Source: Sphingobacteriales bacterium
GTDB lineage: Bacteria > Bacteroidota > Bacteroidia > Chitinophagales > Chitinophagaceae
Reading direction: 5' to 3'
Length of the DNA: 64,000 bases
Assembly (NCBI GenBank): GCA_016708305.1
Contig: JADJGB010000008.1
Location: forward strand, 1,860,001-1,924,000
Shown here: one piece after another, positions 21,972-32,082 of the stretch
Position numbering within the stretch: the stretch's first letter is position 1
Layout: every line of letters starts with the position of its first letter
The notes under the pieces: generated by a model
What the model was told of the DNA's origin: nothing
What the model saw: only the letters and a program-made list of their open reading frames with translations
Databases searched by the model: none
Position numbers and translations under genes: made by a program

Positions 21972-21979
21972 ATTTTTTT
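21972..21979. repeat. Right target-site duplication of the ISKra4-like element
   Basis: ATTTTTTT, identical to 20687-20694 on the other side of the element. Confidence 0.7.
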
Positions 21980-22274
21980 CTAAAGATTTTTTCGGATTCT
22001 TAAAATTCAAAATTTAAATTGCTAACCGATGAGCGAGGCCTAAGAATGAATGGCAAATAGTAGAAATGCTGTTTTTAATGTTAAATCGTAATAATAATCC
22101 AAAAGTCATTCATTCTTTTTTGCTATTCATTCTTTTTGCGAATGACTCAAAAAACGAAACACAATCATTAAGTTTTTTTTTGTATAAAATATTAAATAAT
22201 CAGTAAAAATTGATTTTAATAAATATTGTATAAAAAAATATATGTAAGATGTCATAAAAATATAAAAAATATGA

Positions 22275-22451
22275 TTTGAAAAAACCAAGTTGTTTTTTAC
22301 TCATTTTTTGGCTTCAATAGCCATAATGGTGGGTGTTTTTGTTATGTCTTTGATAATTTTAAAAATTACCGATTTGATAACGACATTAAGAGTTAATGAT
22401 GAGGAAGAGGTAGTGGGATTGGATATTACACAATTGGGCGAATCGTTGTAA
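22275..22451 (+). pseudogene. C-terminal stub of an Amt-family ammonium transporter
   Basis: A short open stretch ends in a segment typical of the last helix and cytoplasmic tail of Amt/MEP ammonium transporters: MVGVFVMSLIILKITDL, then LRVNDEEEVVGLDITQLGE and a stop at 22449-22451. Everything upstream of about residue 370 of a normal Amt is missing: the DNA to the left is AT-rich and non-coding up to the ISKra4-like element. No glnK or other nitrogen gene remains. The stub lies between two insertion sequences, so an IS-linked deletion is the likely cause. The 140 bases after it show only short open stretches. Confidence 0.68.
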
Positions 22452-22589
22452 ACCCGTCCTCAAATGGAGGGATAAAAGGGAAATATATCCTAATGGACAA
22501 AATGGTTTTATAATAAAAAATGGTTGGTATAATTGGCTGAAAACCAATACAGCAGAAGGTTTGGCAATAGAATGGTGAAAAACGGAACG

Positions 22590-22597
22590 GTAAATTT
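22590..22597. repeat. Left target-site duplication of the ISL3-like element
   Basis: GTAAATTT, repeated exactly at 24043-24050 on the other side. Confidence 0.8.
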
Positions 22598-24042
22598 GGC
22601 TAATTCTTTTTTTGAGGTGCTATGCAAAATAGCCCGCTATTCGATACATAAAAAAATCACGGTCTTTGATGCCAAAATTATTTGCTAAAAATCGTTGGAT
22701 TTTTCCATTCATATTTTCGGCTTTGGCATTGGTTTGTCCTTCTTTAAAATAGTTGACGATATCATCCTGATGTTTTTCTATCATTTTTCTTACTCCTCTG
22801 AAAGCTGCTATTTTTGATTGATTGACTTCATCGCACCAGTTGTAAAGTTCTTGTTCTATTTTGTCCATTGATTTGCCGATGTTTTTTCCCTGATACCACA
22901 ACCTCAGTTTTTGGGTGATCCGGTAGGCTGTTTCTAATATTGGGAAACGGTAAAATAGTTGTTGCATGATTTCCAGTTCATCTTCCTCCCATTCATCTTG
23001 CATTTTGAAAAGAATATAGCGGCTGCGCTCCAATAGTTCAATATAGCTCCAGTGTGTTTGTTGTTCATCCGTATCAGCTTTTACAAGAATTGTTTCCTGA
23101 TTAATATATTGGGTTTTGAGTTGTTTGCGTACCTGTTGCAGCGCATCTAAGAGATGTTTGATGACATGGAACTTGTCTATCACTAACTGTGTATTTGGAA
23201 AAATGTCTTTTGCATAGTTTTTTATAGGAAGGACTCATGTCACAGCTGACCGATTTTACTTCCTCTAATACTTGCGACAGGTAGTGTTCCATTACTTGTT
23301 TGAGTTCTTCCGGCTTCATGGTTTGTGCCAGTAAAGCTATTTTCCTGATTGGGCATTGGTCATAATGGTATACATTTTTTGCCTATTTGCTTTTCATCAA
23401 TGGTCATGTGGCTGCCAAAATTTTCTGCTTTTGCTATGGGTACCGGCTTTTCTTTTGTTACCTCCCACTGCTCTTATCTATTACTTGTATCTTTTTTCTC
23501 CCCAGTTTCCGGCTGCAATATCTTTTCGGTAATCGCTTATCTCTTCTTTGTACCAATAATGTACTGTTTTGGGTTTTAGACCAAACATAAAAGCCACGCA
23601 ACTTATGTTTACAGGGTGTTGCTCTATTCTATATTTTTAAAAAGCCCGCCATGTCAGGGGTTAATTTGGCCGAATCCTCGCAATCACATACTCGTTGCTA
23701 AAATGCTCATCTGTACCGGAGCGTTTCCAACGCCTTCGTTTCATTACCAGATAGACCGGCTTAGTGGAAAATCCATGGCTGAGTATCGTTATCGGATTGC
23801 AAAACCATCCAACACTACATCTGAAAACCCTTTAAGATTTGTGGGAATATGCTCCTGCTTTTCCCATAATATAATTTGCCATTCTTTGTGGAGTTCTTTT
23901 ACCTCCGCAATATCAAAAAAGCCTAATAAATCACGCGGCACCATCATCCGGCTTAATTCAAATAATACATTTGATTCTACTTGTTTTTTCTTTTGTCCCA
24001 TAATCTAAAGATAATAATAGCACCTCAAAAAAAGAATTAGCC
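22598..24042 (-). mobile_element. ISL3-like (ISAon1-type) insertion sequence, 1.45 kb
   Basis: Bounded by a perfect 26-bp inverted repeat: GGCTAATTCTTTTTTTGAGG and six more bases at 22598-22623, and its exact complement at 24017-24042. It is flanked by the 8-bp direct duplication GTAAATTT, the size expected for ISL3-family insertions. The transposase genes run leftward inside. The perfect ends suggest a fairly recent insertion, although the coding part is riddled with frame breaks. Confidence 0.9.
22620..24001 (-). pseudogene. ISL3-family transposase, multiply frameshifted
   Basis: The N-terminal segment from 24001 reads MGQKKKQVESNVLFELSRM, followed in another frame by HGFSTKPVYLVMKRRRW. 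A helix-turn-helix-like segment (CVAFMFGLKPKTVHYWYKEE) comes next. The DDE core is spread over further frames: MTIDEKQIGKK (first Asp), SVSCDMSPSYKK (second Asp) and VIDKFHVIKHLLDALQQVR. It ends in TNAKAENMNGKIQRFLANN (Glu) and stops at 22620, inside the left inverted repeat. At least five single-base breaks are needed to stitch it. In related elements the N-terminal part can be a separate gene, so this may be two genes. Confidence 0.82.
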
Positions 24043-24050
24043 GTAAATTT
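24043..24050. repeat. Right target-site duplication of the ISL3-like element
   Basis: GTAAATTT, identical to 22590-22597. Confidence 0.8.
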
Positions 24051-24074
24051 TAATTTTAAATAACTCAGAAAAAA

Positions 24075-25171
24075 CTATATTAATTTATACATTTTCCCCG
24101 GTAGTGATTGAATAAGGTTCTGCATTTCCATATTCAGTATGGCTACCGCAACAGAACTGCTGCTTAGGCCTGAGAGCAGGTTGATATCGTCAATACTTAC
24201 ATTTTCTGCATTATTGAGGATGTTTATGATAATCTTTTCTTCTTCTGTCAATTCTATAAACAGCCCTCTGGTTTTCTTCCGTTCTTTCTTTTTCTTTTCC
24301 TGCCAGCCCATTGTTTCCAATAACTGTTGAGCATCAGTCAGTAAAATTGCTTTATTGTTCTTAATCAGGTGATTGCAACCATTACTTTTTTTGTCGGTTG
24401 TTTTTCCGGGGAATGCAAATACATCCTTATTATAGCCATTTGCCAGTTCGGCAGTAATCATACTTCCGCCTTTAATATCGGTTTCTACCACAATAGTGGC
24501 ATCGCTCATCCCTGCCACAATTCGGTTTCGGTTTGGAAAATTATGTTTATCCGGCTTGGTTTTAGACATGAATTCGGTAAGAAGGCCGCCATGTTGCACC
24601 ATCTCTTTGGCGGTTGAAAGATGGTCTGAAGGGTAGATTTTATCCAGGCCGTGGGCCAGTACACCCACTGTTTTCATATTATTTTTTAAAGCAGCCTTAT
24701 GCGCCATGTAGTCAATACCATAAGCTAGTCCACTCACTACCAGCACGTTAGTCGAACTGATGTCTTCGATTAATTTTTCGGTAATAGCTTTCCCGTATTC
24801 TGTATGCGTTCTGGAGCCGATGATGGCCACAATTTTAGAAATATTAAGTCTGCATTCCCTCTATAATAAAGCAGGGTGGGCGGGTCGTAGCAGTTCATTA
24901 GCCTTTTTGGATAGTTTTCATCGCCAATAAAAAGTGGTTCAATTTTAAATTTTTCAATAAAAGCTAATTCTTGCTCTGCCTCTTCAAAGTTTTGAAATTC
25001 TCTTATATTTTTTACCCTTATTTCTCCTAACCCTTCAATTGCTGACAAGGTAGATTTTTTTGCCTTGAAAATATCTTCTACTTCTAAGTGTTGCAATAAC
25101 AACTTGGCAAAAACTGGTCCGATGCCCGGCACCAATGTCAATGCAATTTTATGTAATAGATTGTTAGTCAA
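24075..25171 (-). CDS. dprA: DNA-processing protein DprA (one frameshift)
   Basis: Cytoplasmic single-strand DNA-binding protein that loads RecA during natural transformation. The N-terminal helix-hairpin-helix region (LVPGIGPVFAKLLLQHLEV) is followed by the Rossmann-like core with AIIGSRTHTEYGKAI, LVVSGLAYGIDYMAHKAAL and NFPNRNRIVAGMSDATIVVE, and a C-terminal winged-helix segment (DDINLLSGLSSSSVAVAI). The frame breaks near 24845 between GNADL and ISKIVAIIGSR. Total about 365 residues, typical. The likely start is a TTG at 25171 that overlaps the stop of the upstream aminotransferase gene by eight bases, indicating coupling. Confidence 0.92.
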
Positions 25172-26360
25172 AGGTTTGGTCGTTTAATACATTTAGTATG
25201 ATGTCACAAGCCTGATTGATTTGATCGTCAGAAATGACTAATGGCGGACAAATGCGCATACAATCAGCCGCAAACAAAAACCAGTCTGTAAGAACACCTG
25301 TTTGTTGATTGGCTATCATTGCATCAATAATTTTTTTATTAGTTTCAAAATTTTCAAACTCCACTGCCATCCATAGTCCGTAGGAACGTACCTCTTTGAT
25401 AAGCGGGTGATTCAGCTTTTCCAAAAAGATTTTTTCTTTGGTTCTAACTGTTGCAATCAGGTTTTCTTCAAGAAGCGTTTTCATGGCAGCAAGGCCTGCA
25501 GCACAACAAACCGGATGACCGCCAAAGGTGGTGATATGACCCAGAATCGGGTTATCAGCCAATTGTATCATCAATTCTCTATTGGCGATAAAAGCGCCTA
25601 ACGGCATGCCGCCTCCCAACGCTTTCCCCAGCAATAAAATGTCCGGAATGATTTCAAAATTATCAAAAGCCCAGAGAGTACCTGTTCGACCAAATCCTGC
25701 CTGTATTTCATCCAATATCAATAATACTCCTTTTCGGTGCATTTTTCTTACCGTTTGTAGCCATTCCTTTTGAGGCGCTATGATGCCTGCTTCGGCCTGC
25801 ACAGTTTCCAAAATGACACAGGCAGTTTTGTTGTCAATTTCATGCAGCCAGCCATAAGAGTTATAGTCAATATGAAGTACATCCGGCAATAAGGGACGGT
25901 AAGCATTTCGCCAGTATTCATCGCCAATGATACTCAATGCGCCTTGAGTGGAACCATGATAGGCGTTTTTTGCAGCAATTATTTTAGTTCGATTGGTGAC
26001 CCGCTTGGCCAGTTTCATGGCGCCTTCCACTGCTTCGGCGCCCGAATTGGTAAAGTAAACCGAGTTGAGGGAGTGAGGCAGGTGTTCTGCCAGAAATTTG
26101 GCATACTGTACCTGTGGCGTTTCTACAAACTCGCCATAAACCATAATGTGCAGATAGGCATCTAATTGTTCCTGAATGGCTTTCAGTACTTTAGGATGCC
26201 GATGCCCGGTATTGGCCACACTGATGCCTCCGATAAGATCAATGTATCTTTTTCCATCATTTCCATATAAATAACATCCTTCGGCCTTAGCAATTTCCAA
26301 AGCCATCGGAGCCGGTGATGTTTGTGCTAAATGCTGTAAAAAAAGTGAACGTTGGTTCAT
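25164..26360 (-). CDS. Class III PLP-dependent aminotransferase
   Basis: 398-residue fold-type I aminotransferase of the acetylornithine/4-aminobutyrate group. Seen: YIDLIGGISVANTGHRHP, the phosphate-binding FTNSGAEAVEGAMKLAK, the cofactor Asp in LILDEIQAGFGRTGTLWAF, and the PLP Lys in LLLGKALGGGMPLGAF. ITTFGGHPVCCAAGLA is the usual C-terminal block. The substrate cannot be fixed from sequence: acetylornithine, ornithine and GABA transaminases share these motifs and no arginine gene is adjacent. It overlaps dprA by eight bases. The frame is intact. Confidence 0.9.
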   Translation of the reverse strand: MNQRSLFLQHLAQTSPAPMALEIAKAEGCYLYGNDGKRYIDLIGGISVANTGHRHPKVLKAIQEQLDAYLHIMVYGEFVETPQVQYAKFLAEHLPHSLNSVYFTNSGAEAVEGAMKLAKRVTNRTKIIAAKNAYHGSTQGALSIIGDEYWRNAYRPLLPDVLHIDYNSYGWLHEIDNKTACVILETVQAEAGIIAPQKEWLQTVRKMHRKGVLLILDEIQAGFGRTGTLWAFDNFEIIPDILLLGKALGGGMPLGAFIANRELMIQLADNPILGHITTFGGHPVCCAAGLAAMKTLLEENLIATVRTKEKIFLEKLNHPLIKEVRSYGLWMAVEFENFETNKKIIDAMIANQQTGVLTDWFLFAADCMRICPPLVISDDQINQACDIILNVLNDQTFD

Positions 26361-26520
26361 CCGGTAAAGATAATTAGTTTACGGTTTTGATTGTTTGTTT
26401 TATGAATCTGAGAGGAATTGTTAAAAATTCATTAATTAGCCGGGGTGGGTGTTGCGCAAAGCAACCTTTTTACGTTTTATTGTTTGAATGTAAATTTATA
26501 ACCTAACAAATTTTAGAGCT

Positions 26521-27252
26521 ATGAAAAGTGTTAAAGCTAAACCGTTTATTTTTTATGCAACCTTCCTGTCATTATTTTTGGTTGCCGTTTCTTTTACTTC
26601 CTGTTTAAAGTCTGAACCGCCTACTCCTGTGGCTTATCTGAATGTAATTCATTCTTCTGCCGGTGATGCAGGATTAAATTTTGCATTAGATCATAACAGA
26701 GTGTATTATCAAAATTTCAGATATGGGAAATATACCGGATATTTCAGAGCTTTTCCGGGTGCCAGAGCTTTCAAAGTATATGAAAGAAATAATGATAATC
26801 CTTTGATAACCAATAACATTAATCTTCTTGAAAATAAACACTTCTCCGTGTTTATTGTGGACACAAGCACCAAAATGGAAACTGTTTTGTTGAGAGACAG
26901 TACCAGGCGGCCGGTCAGGACTCGGTTCGTATTCGTTTTGCAAATATGAGTCCCGATAAAGCCGGCAATGGATTTTTACCTTCAGGGAGAAAGCACGCCG
27001 ATTGCATCAAATGTAGCTTATAAAACGGCGGTGGATTTTGTAAGCAAAAAACTTACAAAAGATATGGTTTTTGAGGTGAAAAAAGCCGGACAAAATACTG
27101 TTTTAGCTACATCTGATAAATATAATTTGTGGGACAGAAGGGTTTATACCATCTGGTCGGGCGGATACCAGGCAGGAACCGGTGATAAAAACTTTCTGTT
27201 TTTGCAATGCTACATAATTGAGTTATCAAAAAAGAAAAAGTATTATCATTAA
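26521..27252 (+). CDS. DUF4397-domain lipoprotein (two frameshifts)
   Basis: Exported lipoprotein with signal MKSVKAKPFIFYATFLSLF and a lipobox ending F-T-S-C at residue 28. The N-terminal DUF4397 domain reads VAYLNVIHSSAGDAGLNFAL and YTGYFRAFPGARAFKVYE. The frame breaks near 26915, where a second frame gives SVRIRFANMSPDKAGN (the opening of a second DUF4397-like unit), and again near 26970, after which MDFYLQGESTPIASNVAYK continues to 27252. Corrected length is about 240 residues. DUF4397 proteins are common Bacteroidota cell-envelope lipoproteins of unknown role. The gene starts its own transcript, divergent from the aminotransferase. Confidence 0.8.
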
Positions 27253-27256
27253 TATC

Positions 27257-27360
27257 TTCCTGACTTTGACACTATTTTTTGTTTATTTCTAATCACTATT
27301 TTTTCATAGTGTTATGGTTTTTGCATCTCAATTTTGAGTGCGTACTGTCAAAGTCAGGAA
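27257..27360. repeat. 104-bp segment bounded by a perfect 15-bp inverted repeat
   Basis: TTCCTGACTTTGACA at 27257-27271 and its exact complement TGTCAAAGTCAGGAA at 27346-27360 enclose 74 bases, which contain a smaller hairpin (CACTAT and ATAGTG). The layout fits a miniature inverted-repeat element or the close-packed ends of a lost insertion sequence. No clear target duplication is seen at its edges. It begins right after the DUF4397 gene and could also act as a long hairpin terminator. Confidence 0.5.
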
Positions 27361-27854
27361 TTTGTTTTCTTCTCAACTGTCTGCTTCATCTAAATTAATT
27401 TGCAAAACTTGGTTTTGCTGACCTTTCTGATTTCTTGTATAAAACGCCTTGTCTGGTAATCTGGCAAATTGGATTGCAGTAATTTCTCGGAGTATTTTAG
27501 ACTACATAAATCCTCTCCCGATATACGTTTTGAGTAAAATGGATAGTGTTTTTGTGAGACTTTTTATCGAACAATAATTGAATTGAAACATACTCAAAGA
27601 ACTAATGAGAAAATAAATTGAGAAAGTGTTCTTCATATCGCAAGTAATTTGCTTTTTTGTATCTAAATATTTACATGATTACTTTTGCAAATCTATATCA
27701 GCCATTATATTCATTAGCTTTTTTAAAATAAGGTAGAAACATTTTTTTCATCGTACCTTCGTGCATGAGTCTCAGGATTTATTCGTTTTTATTTCCCAAT
27801 TTAAAATCTTTAATTTCTGAGACTCACTTTATTTTAATACCATAAACAGCTTCA
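27361..27854. other. Intergenic region upstream of the GH2 gene
   Basis: About 490 bases of AT-rich DNA without a convincing gene in any frame. It must contain the GH2 promoter. The one clear structure is an inverted repeat at 27766-27826, listed separately. Confidence 0.4.
27766..27826 (+). promoter_or_regulatory. Inverted repeat in the leader of the GH2 gene
   Basis: TGAGTCTCAG at 27766-27775 is matched by its exact complement CTGAGACTCA at 27817-27826, with a 41-base loop. It ends 28 bases before the GH2 start codon, so it could be a leader hairpin or a paired operator site; it could also be the remains of IS ends. Confidence 0.35.
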
Positions 27855-30708
27855 ATGAAAAAAGTAGTCCTATTGTTATCGATTAGTATTTCAGTATTGT
27901 TGGTACAAGGGCAGGAAAAAGAATTCCGCTATTTGTCAGGTACTGGCAGTGATAATACAGTAGCCTGGATTTTTATTGTACCGGAGGTAGAAAGAGTGGC
28001 TATTGGACAAAAATACAAGTACCTTCTTGCTGGGAACAACAAGGTTTTGGAACCTATAACTATGGTCGCGATTATAAGACTTATGGAAGAAATTTTCGTT
28101 TTGCAGATGAAAAGGGTTTTATAAATTTAAATTTAATGTACCTGATAGATGGCGTGGTAAGGTGGTTTTTATTGTTTTTGAAGGGAGTATGACAGATACT
28201 GAAGTGAAAATTAATGGGAAAACTGCTGGAGCAGTACATCAAGGCGCTTTTTACAAATTTAAATATAATATAACTGACAAGTTAAAATTTGGAGAGTCTA
28301 ATCTTTTGGATGCTGAAGTAAGTAAAATGTCGTCTGATAAATCTGTAAATAATGCGGAAAGGTTAGCGGATTATTGGGTTTTTGGAGGGATTTTCAGACC
28401 AGTTTATCTGGAAGCGGTGAATAAGGAATATATAGACTATGTGGGTATTGATGCCAAAGCTGACGGTAAATTTTCAATGCAGGTCTTTCTTAAAAATATC
28501 AAAACTGAAAAGTCCTTAGAGGTTGATATTAAGGAGACTAATGGTAAAAAGATAGCAAATATAACCAAGACAGTAAAGCCCGGCGATTCAATACTAACAC
28601 TTTCGACCCTTGCTAAAGATATACAAAGTTGGACAAGCGAAACGCCTCATTTATATAAAGTAAATGTTTATCTTAAGAATAAAAATAAAAGTGTTGCTTA
28701 TCAGCTACAAGAAAAGTTTGGCTTCAGGACAATTGAAATAAGGAAAGGAGATGGGATTTACATCAATGGCGTAAAGGTTAAAATGAAAGGCGTCAACAGG
28801 CATGCATTTTGGCCGGAAACAGGCAGAACTTTGAATGATAGTTCACAATTACTGGATGTGAATTTGATCAAAGAAATGAATATGAATGCGGTGCGTTGCG
28901 CGCATTATCCACCGGATAAAAAATTTCTTGAATTATGTGATTCATTGGGATTATATGTTTTAAATGAATTGGCAGGCTGGCAAAAGGCTTACAATACTGA
29001 AGCAGGGAAACCATTAATAAAAGAGATGGTTGAAAGAGATTTGAACCATCCTTCCATTATCTTTTGGAATAATGGAAATGAAGGAGGCACTAATAAGGAA
29101 TTAGATAAGGAATTCTCAAGATGGGACTTTTCAAATCGACCGGTCATTCATCCCCATCACCGTCCCGGAAATGATTTTAATGGTATTGATTGTAACCATT
29201 ATGAAGACTATTACAGTTCTAAAAAAATATTAAATGACAGCCTTATTTTTATGCCAACTGAGTTTCTTCATGCTCAGGATGATGGCGGTGGGGGATCTGC
29301 CATGTTTGATTTTTGGGAGTTATTTTGGAATTCTAAAAAAAGCGGAGGAGGATTTATTTGGGCTTTTATTGATGAAGGAGTGGTAAGGACAGACATGAAT
29401 AATATAATTGATGCAAATGGTTTAAATGCAAATGATGGATTATTGGGGCCTCATCGTGAAAAGGAGGGTAGTTTTTTTGCCTTGAGAGAAATATTTTCTC
29501 CAGTGCGCATTGCACTCTCAAAAATTCCATTAAATTTTAATGGCCAATTAGGAGTGGAAAACAGGTATCATTTCACCAACCTGAATGAATGTACCTACCA
29601 TTGGGAGTTGGTTAATTTTCGTAGTCCTTTTGATGTAAAATTCTCCGGATATGAAACTCTTAAAAAGGGCATAGCTAATTGTCCTTCCATAAGCCCACTA
29701 AGTAATGGTACTCTGAATCTGGGATTGCCGGCTGATTTTCGCAACTATGATGCCTTGATACTTTCGGCAACAGATAAGTTTGGTAAAGATATTTATACCT
29801 GGTCATGGAAGTTAAAAGACAATAATCAGCTTCTAACTAAAGTATGGGGGGAAATGAAAAAAGATGGTACCCTTGTAGAGAAAGACTCAATTGCCGTATT
29901 AAGTAATAATGGATTGGAAATAATAGTCAATAAAAATAATGGACTTCTTTCCGGTGTTAGTAATAAGTTAATGAGCATGGACAACCTTTCCTTTTCAATC
30001 GGGCCTTTGCTTGTACAGGGAGATTATAAAATTTCGAAAGTAATAACCCACCAACATGAAAAGGAACCATCTATCGAATTTATTTGCGAAGGTGATATGA
30101 AAAGTATTAAATGGACAATGGAAAGTAATGGTTGGGTTAAATTGGATTACGAATATGAATTGCATGGCTCATACCCTTTTGCAGGAGTTAGTTTTAATTA
30201 CCCCGAAAACTATATTCTATCTGCCAAATGGTTAGGGAAGGGCCCGTATAGGCAATGGAAAAACAGAACTCAAGGGACACCCGTAAATGTGTGGCAGAAT
30301 TTTTATAACAATACTCATACGGGTTATTGGCCTATGGTTTATCCTGAGTTTAAAGGCTACTATGGAGATGTTACTTGGATGGAGTTTAATACTGTACAAG
30401 GCAGGTTTTATATGGCCACCAAAGATGAGGGGCTTCATGTGAGGCTTTTTGATTTTTACGCTCTCTCCGGAGTTCGACCACATCCGACTTTGCCTGTTGG
30501 GAATATTTCTTTCTTAGACGCTATCCCTCCAATTGGTAACAAATTGGCAATGAACATGAATACTAATACAAAGATATTAGGTCCTCAAAGTGAAAATACA
30601 AAAATTGATGGGTCAATAAAACATTCCCTTTATTTTTATTTTGGGTTTCCGAATTTAAATCAGTCTGAAGAACTTTATTCCAGACCAAAAATTGATGAAG
30701 TGTTTTAA
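27855..30708 (+). CDS. Glycoside hydrolase family 2 (beta-galactosidase-like), N-terminal frameshifts
   Basis: Secreted or periplasmic GH2 enzyme acting on beta-linked glycans. Signal peptide at the start (MKKVVLLLSISISVLLVQG). The jelly-roll domain shows IQVPSCWEQQGFGTYNYG and LADYWVFGGIFRPVYLEAV; the catalytic barrel has KMKGVNRHAFWPETGR, the acid/base Glu in IIFWNNGNEGG, and the nucleophile Glu in FMPTEFLHAQDDGGG, which corresponds to the EYAHAMGN block of LacZ. A long C-terminal beta-sandwich follows. About two frame breaks occur, near 27980-28020 and near 28122; after 28130 the frame is clean for 848 codons. Corrected length is about 950 residues. The substrate is not defined; a GH115-like stub nearby hints at glucuronoxylan. 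Confidence 0.9.
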
Positions 30709-30768
30709 GGGATTGAGTCTGTTTTTGATTGATCTTTATGGTAGAGTAATCATGATATCTGCTCTGCT

Positions 30769-30804
30769 AACAGTAATTGAAACATTAAAAAAATAATTAC
30801 TGTT
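30769..30804 (+). terminator. Hairpin downstream of the GH2 gene
   Basis: AACAGTAATT at 30769-30778 pairs perfectly with AATTACTGTT at 30795-30804 around a 16-base loop, 60 bases after the GH2 stop. There is no clear T run after it, so termination is only a possibility. Confidence 0.35.
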
Positions 30805-30863
30805 GTCCGAGATAAATTTAAATCAATGGTGGTTTTTTGACCACCCTTTACCAATTTTGGGGT

Positions 30864-32082
30864 TAATGGACAAAAATGGTGCTAAAAATCGCTGAAAGCC
30901 TTGTTAGCATTAGCTTTGCGGCATGTCAAAGGTTATAAATAAAAAAAGTGCTTTTATTGCGGAAGCAAAATTGTTCGGAAAAATGGGTTTTCGAAAGGAA
31001 AACAGAGGTATAAATGCATAAATTGTGGTAAAAGATTTATTGGCGGTGAACGCCTAAATCCACAAATTATTCTTGAGGAATACTTAAAAGGCAAACAAAC
31101 ATATAGTCAACTATCCACAAAGTATAACTGTTCTTCAAAAACTATACAACGTCAAATTGATAAGGCTATAAATACCATTAGTACGACATTTCCGGCAAAG
31201 GTCAATGTAGTGATGGATATACTACTTATTTCGGCAGAAAATTTGGTGTAATGGTATTCAAAGGCAGTTTAACGGGAATTATTCTTCTCAAAAAATATCT
31301 CAAACAAGAAACCAATCAAATTTATTTGCAGGGCATACAGGAAATAGCAGCGTGGTATTTGTATTCAGGCAATTGTGTGTGATGGTCGCAAAGGCCCGCC
31401 CCCCCCATTCTCCGATATCCCAATACAGTATTGTCAGTTTCATCAAATTAAAACGATACGAACCTATCTTACCAAGAAGCCTAAAATGCAAGCCAGTAAA
31501 GAGCTTTGGGCATTGACTTTATTGCTGACTAAAACTGATAAAGAAAGTTTTGAAGGCGCATTAAATGATTGGTATGTAAAATGGAAGCCATTTTTAGACG
31601 AGCAAAGAGTTGATGAACAGGGAAAGAAACGCTATGTTCACAAAAGATTGCGTAGTGCATATAGAAGTTTGAAAAGTAACCTACATAGACTCTTTACGTG
31701 GTATGATAACATTGAACTCAACATCCCTAACACAACAAATGCTATTGATGGGATTTTTGCTGATTTTAAGAACAAACTTAGAAAACATAACGGATTATCA
31801 ATGCAAAGAAAAATGAAGCTAATAGATGAGTTTTTTAAGGCATAAGACCTCTAAAAATATCAATGGACTATACACAATACAAAGCCCATTGATTGACATT
31901 TTTGTCCGGTCGTCTGCATTATCCCTAACAAGTTGCTCTCCAGCAGAGCTTGCTTCCGTTTGTACAGACAATACAAATATCAATAGGCAAATTATATTAA
32001 CCAAACCGAGTCAAAAATAAACAGCACCAATTTTGTCCACTTGAAACAAACGTCTATAAATTAGCACCATTTTTGTCCATTA
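30864..32082 (+). mobile_element. IS256-like insertion sequence (Zn-ribbon type), 1.22 kb
   Basis: A perfect 22-bp inverted repeat marks the ends: TAATGGACAAAAATGGTGCT plus two bases at 30864-30885 and its complement at 32061-32082. Inside is a transposase gene on the plus strand. No direct target duplication flanks it. The DNA just right of it codes for the last part of a second GH2 protein, while the DNA left of it does not continue that gene, so one side has been deleted. Confidence 0.85.
30923..31845 (+). pseudogene. IS256-related transposase with N-terminal zinc ribbon, frameshifted
   Basis: Starting with ATG at 30923 and shifting once in the A run near 30945, the frame gives a zinc ribbon: CFYCG then CINCGKRF. 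It continues through a helical region (QTYSQLSTKYNCSSKTIQRQ) and a catalytic core with VNVVMD (first Asp), AIVCDGRKG and YCQFHQIKTIRTYLTKKP. It ends with NAIDGIFADFKNKLRKHNG, the region expected to hold the catalytic Glu in IS256-type enzymes but here reading Asp. Further breaks lie near 31215 and near 31350. A run of eight C at about 31393 gives an in-frame GPPPPF where GLLHSF-like residues are expected. The combination of zinc ribbon and IS256/MULE-like core matches the Zn-binding IS256 variant known from Bacteroidota. Confidence 0.75.

Noticed and set aside
23349..24008. Plus-strand frames that look membrane-like within the ISL3 element
   Set aside because: The reverse strand carries the transposase motifs; the hydrophobic look comes from reading its complement.
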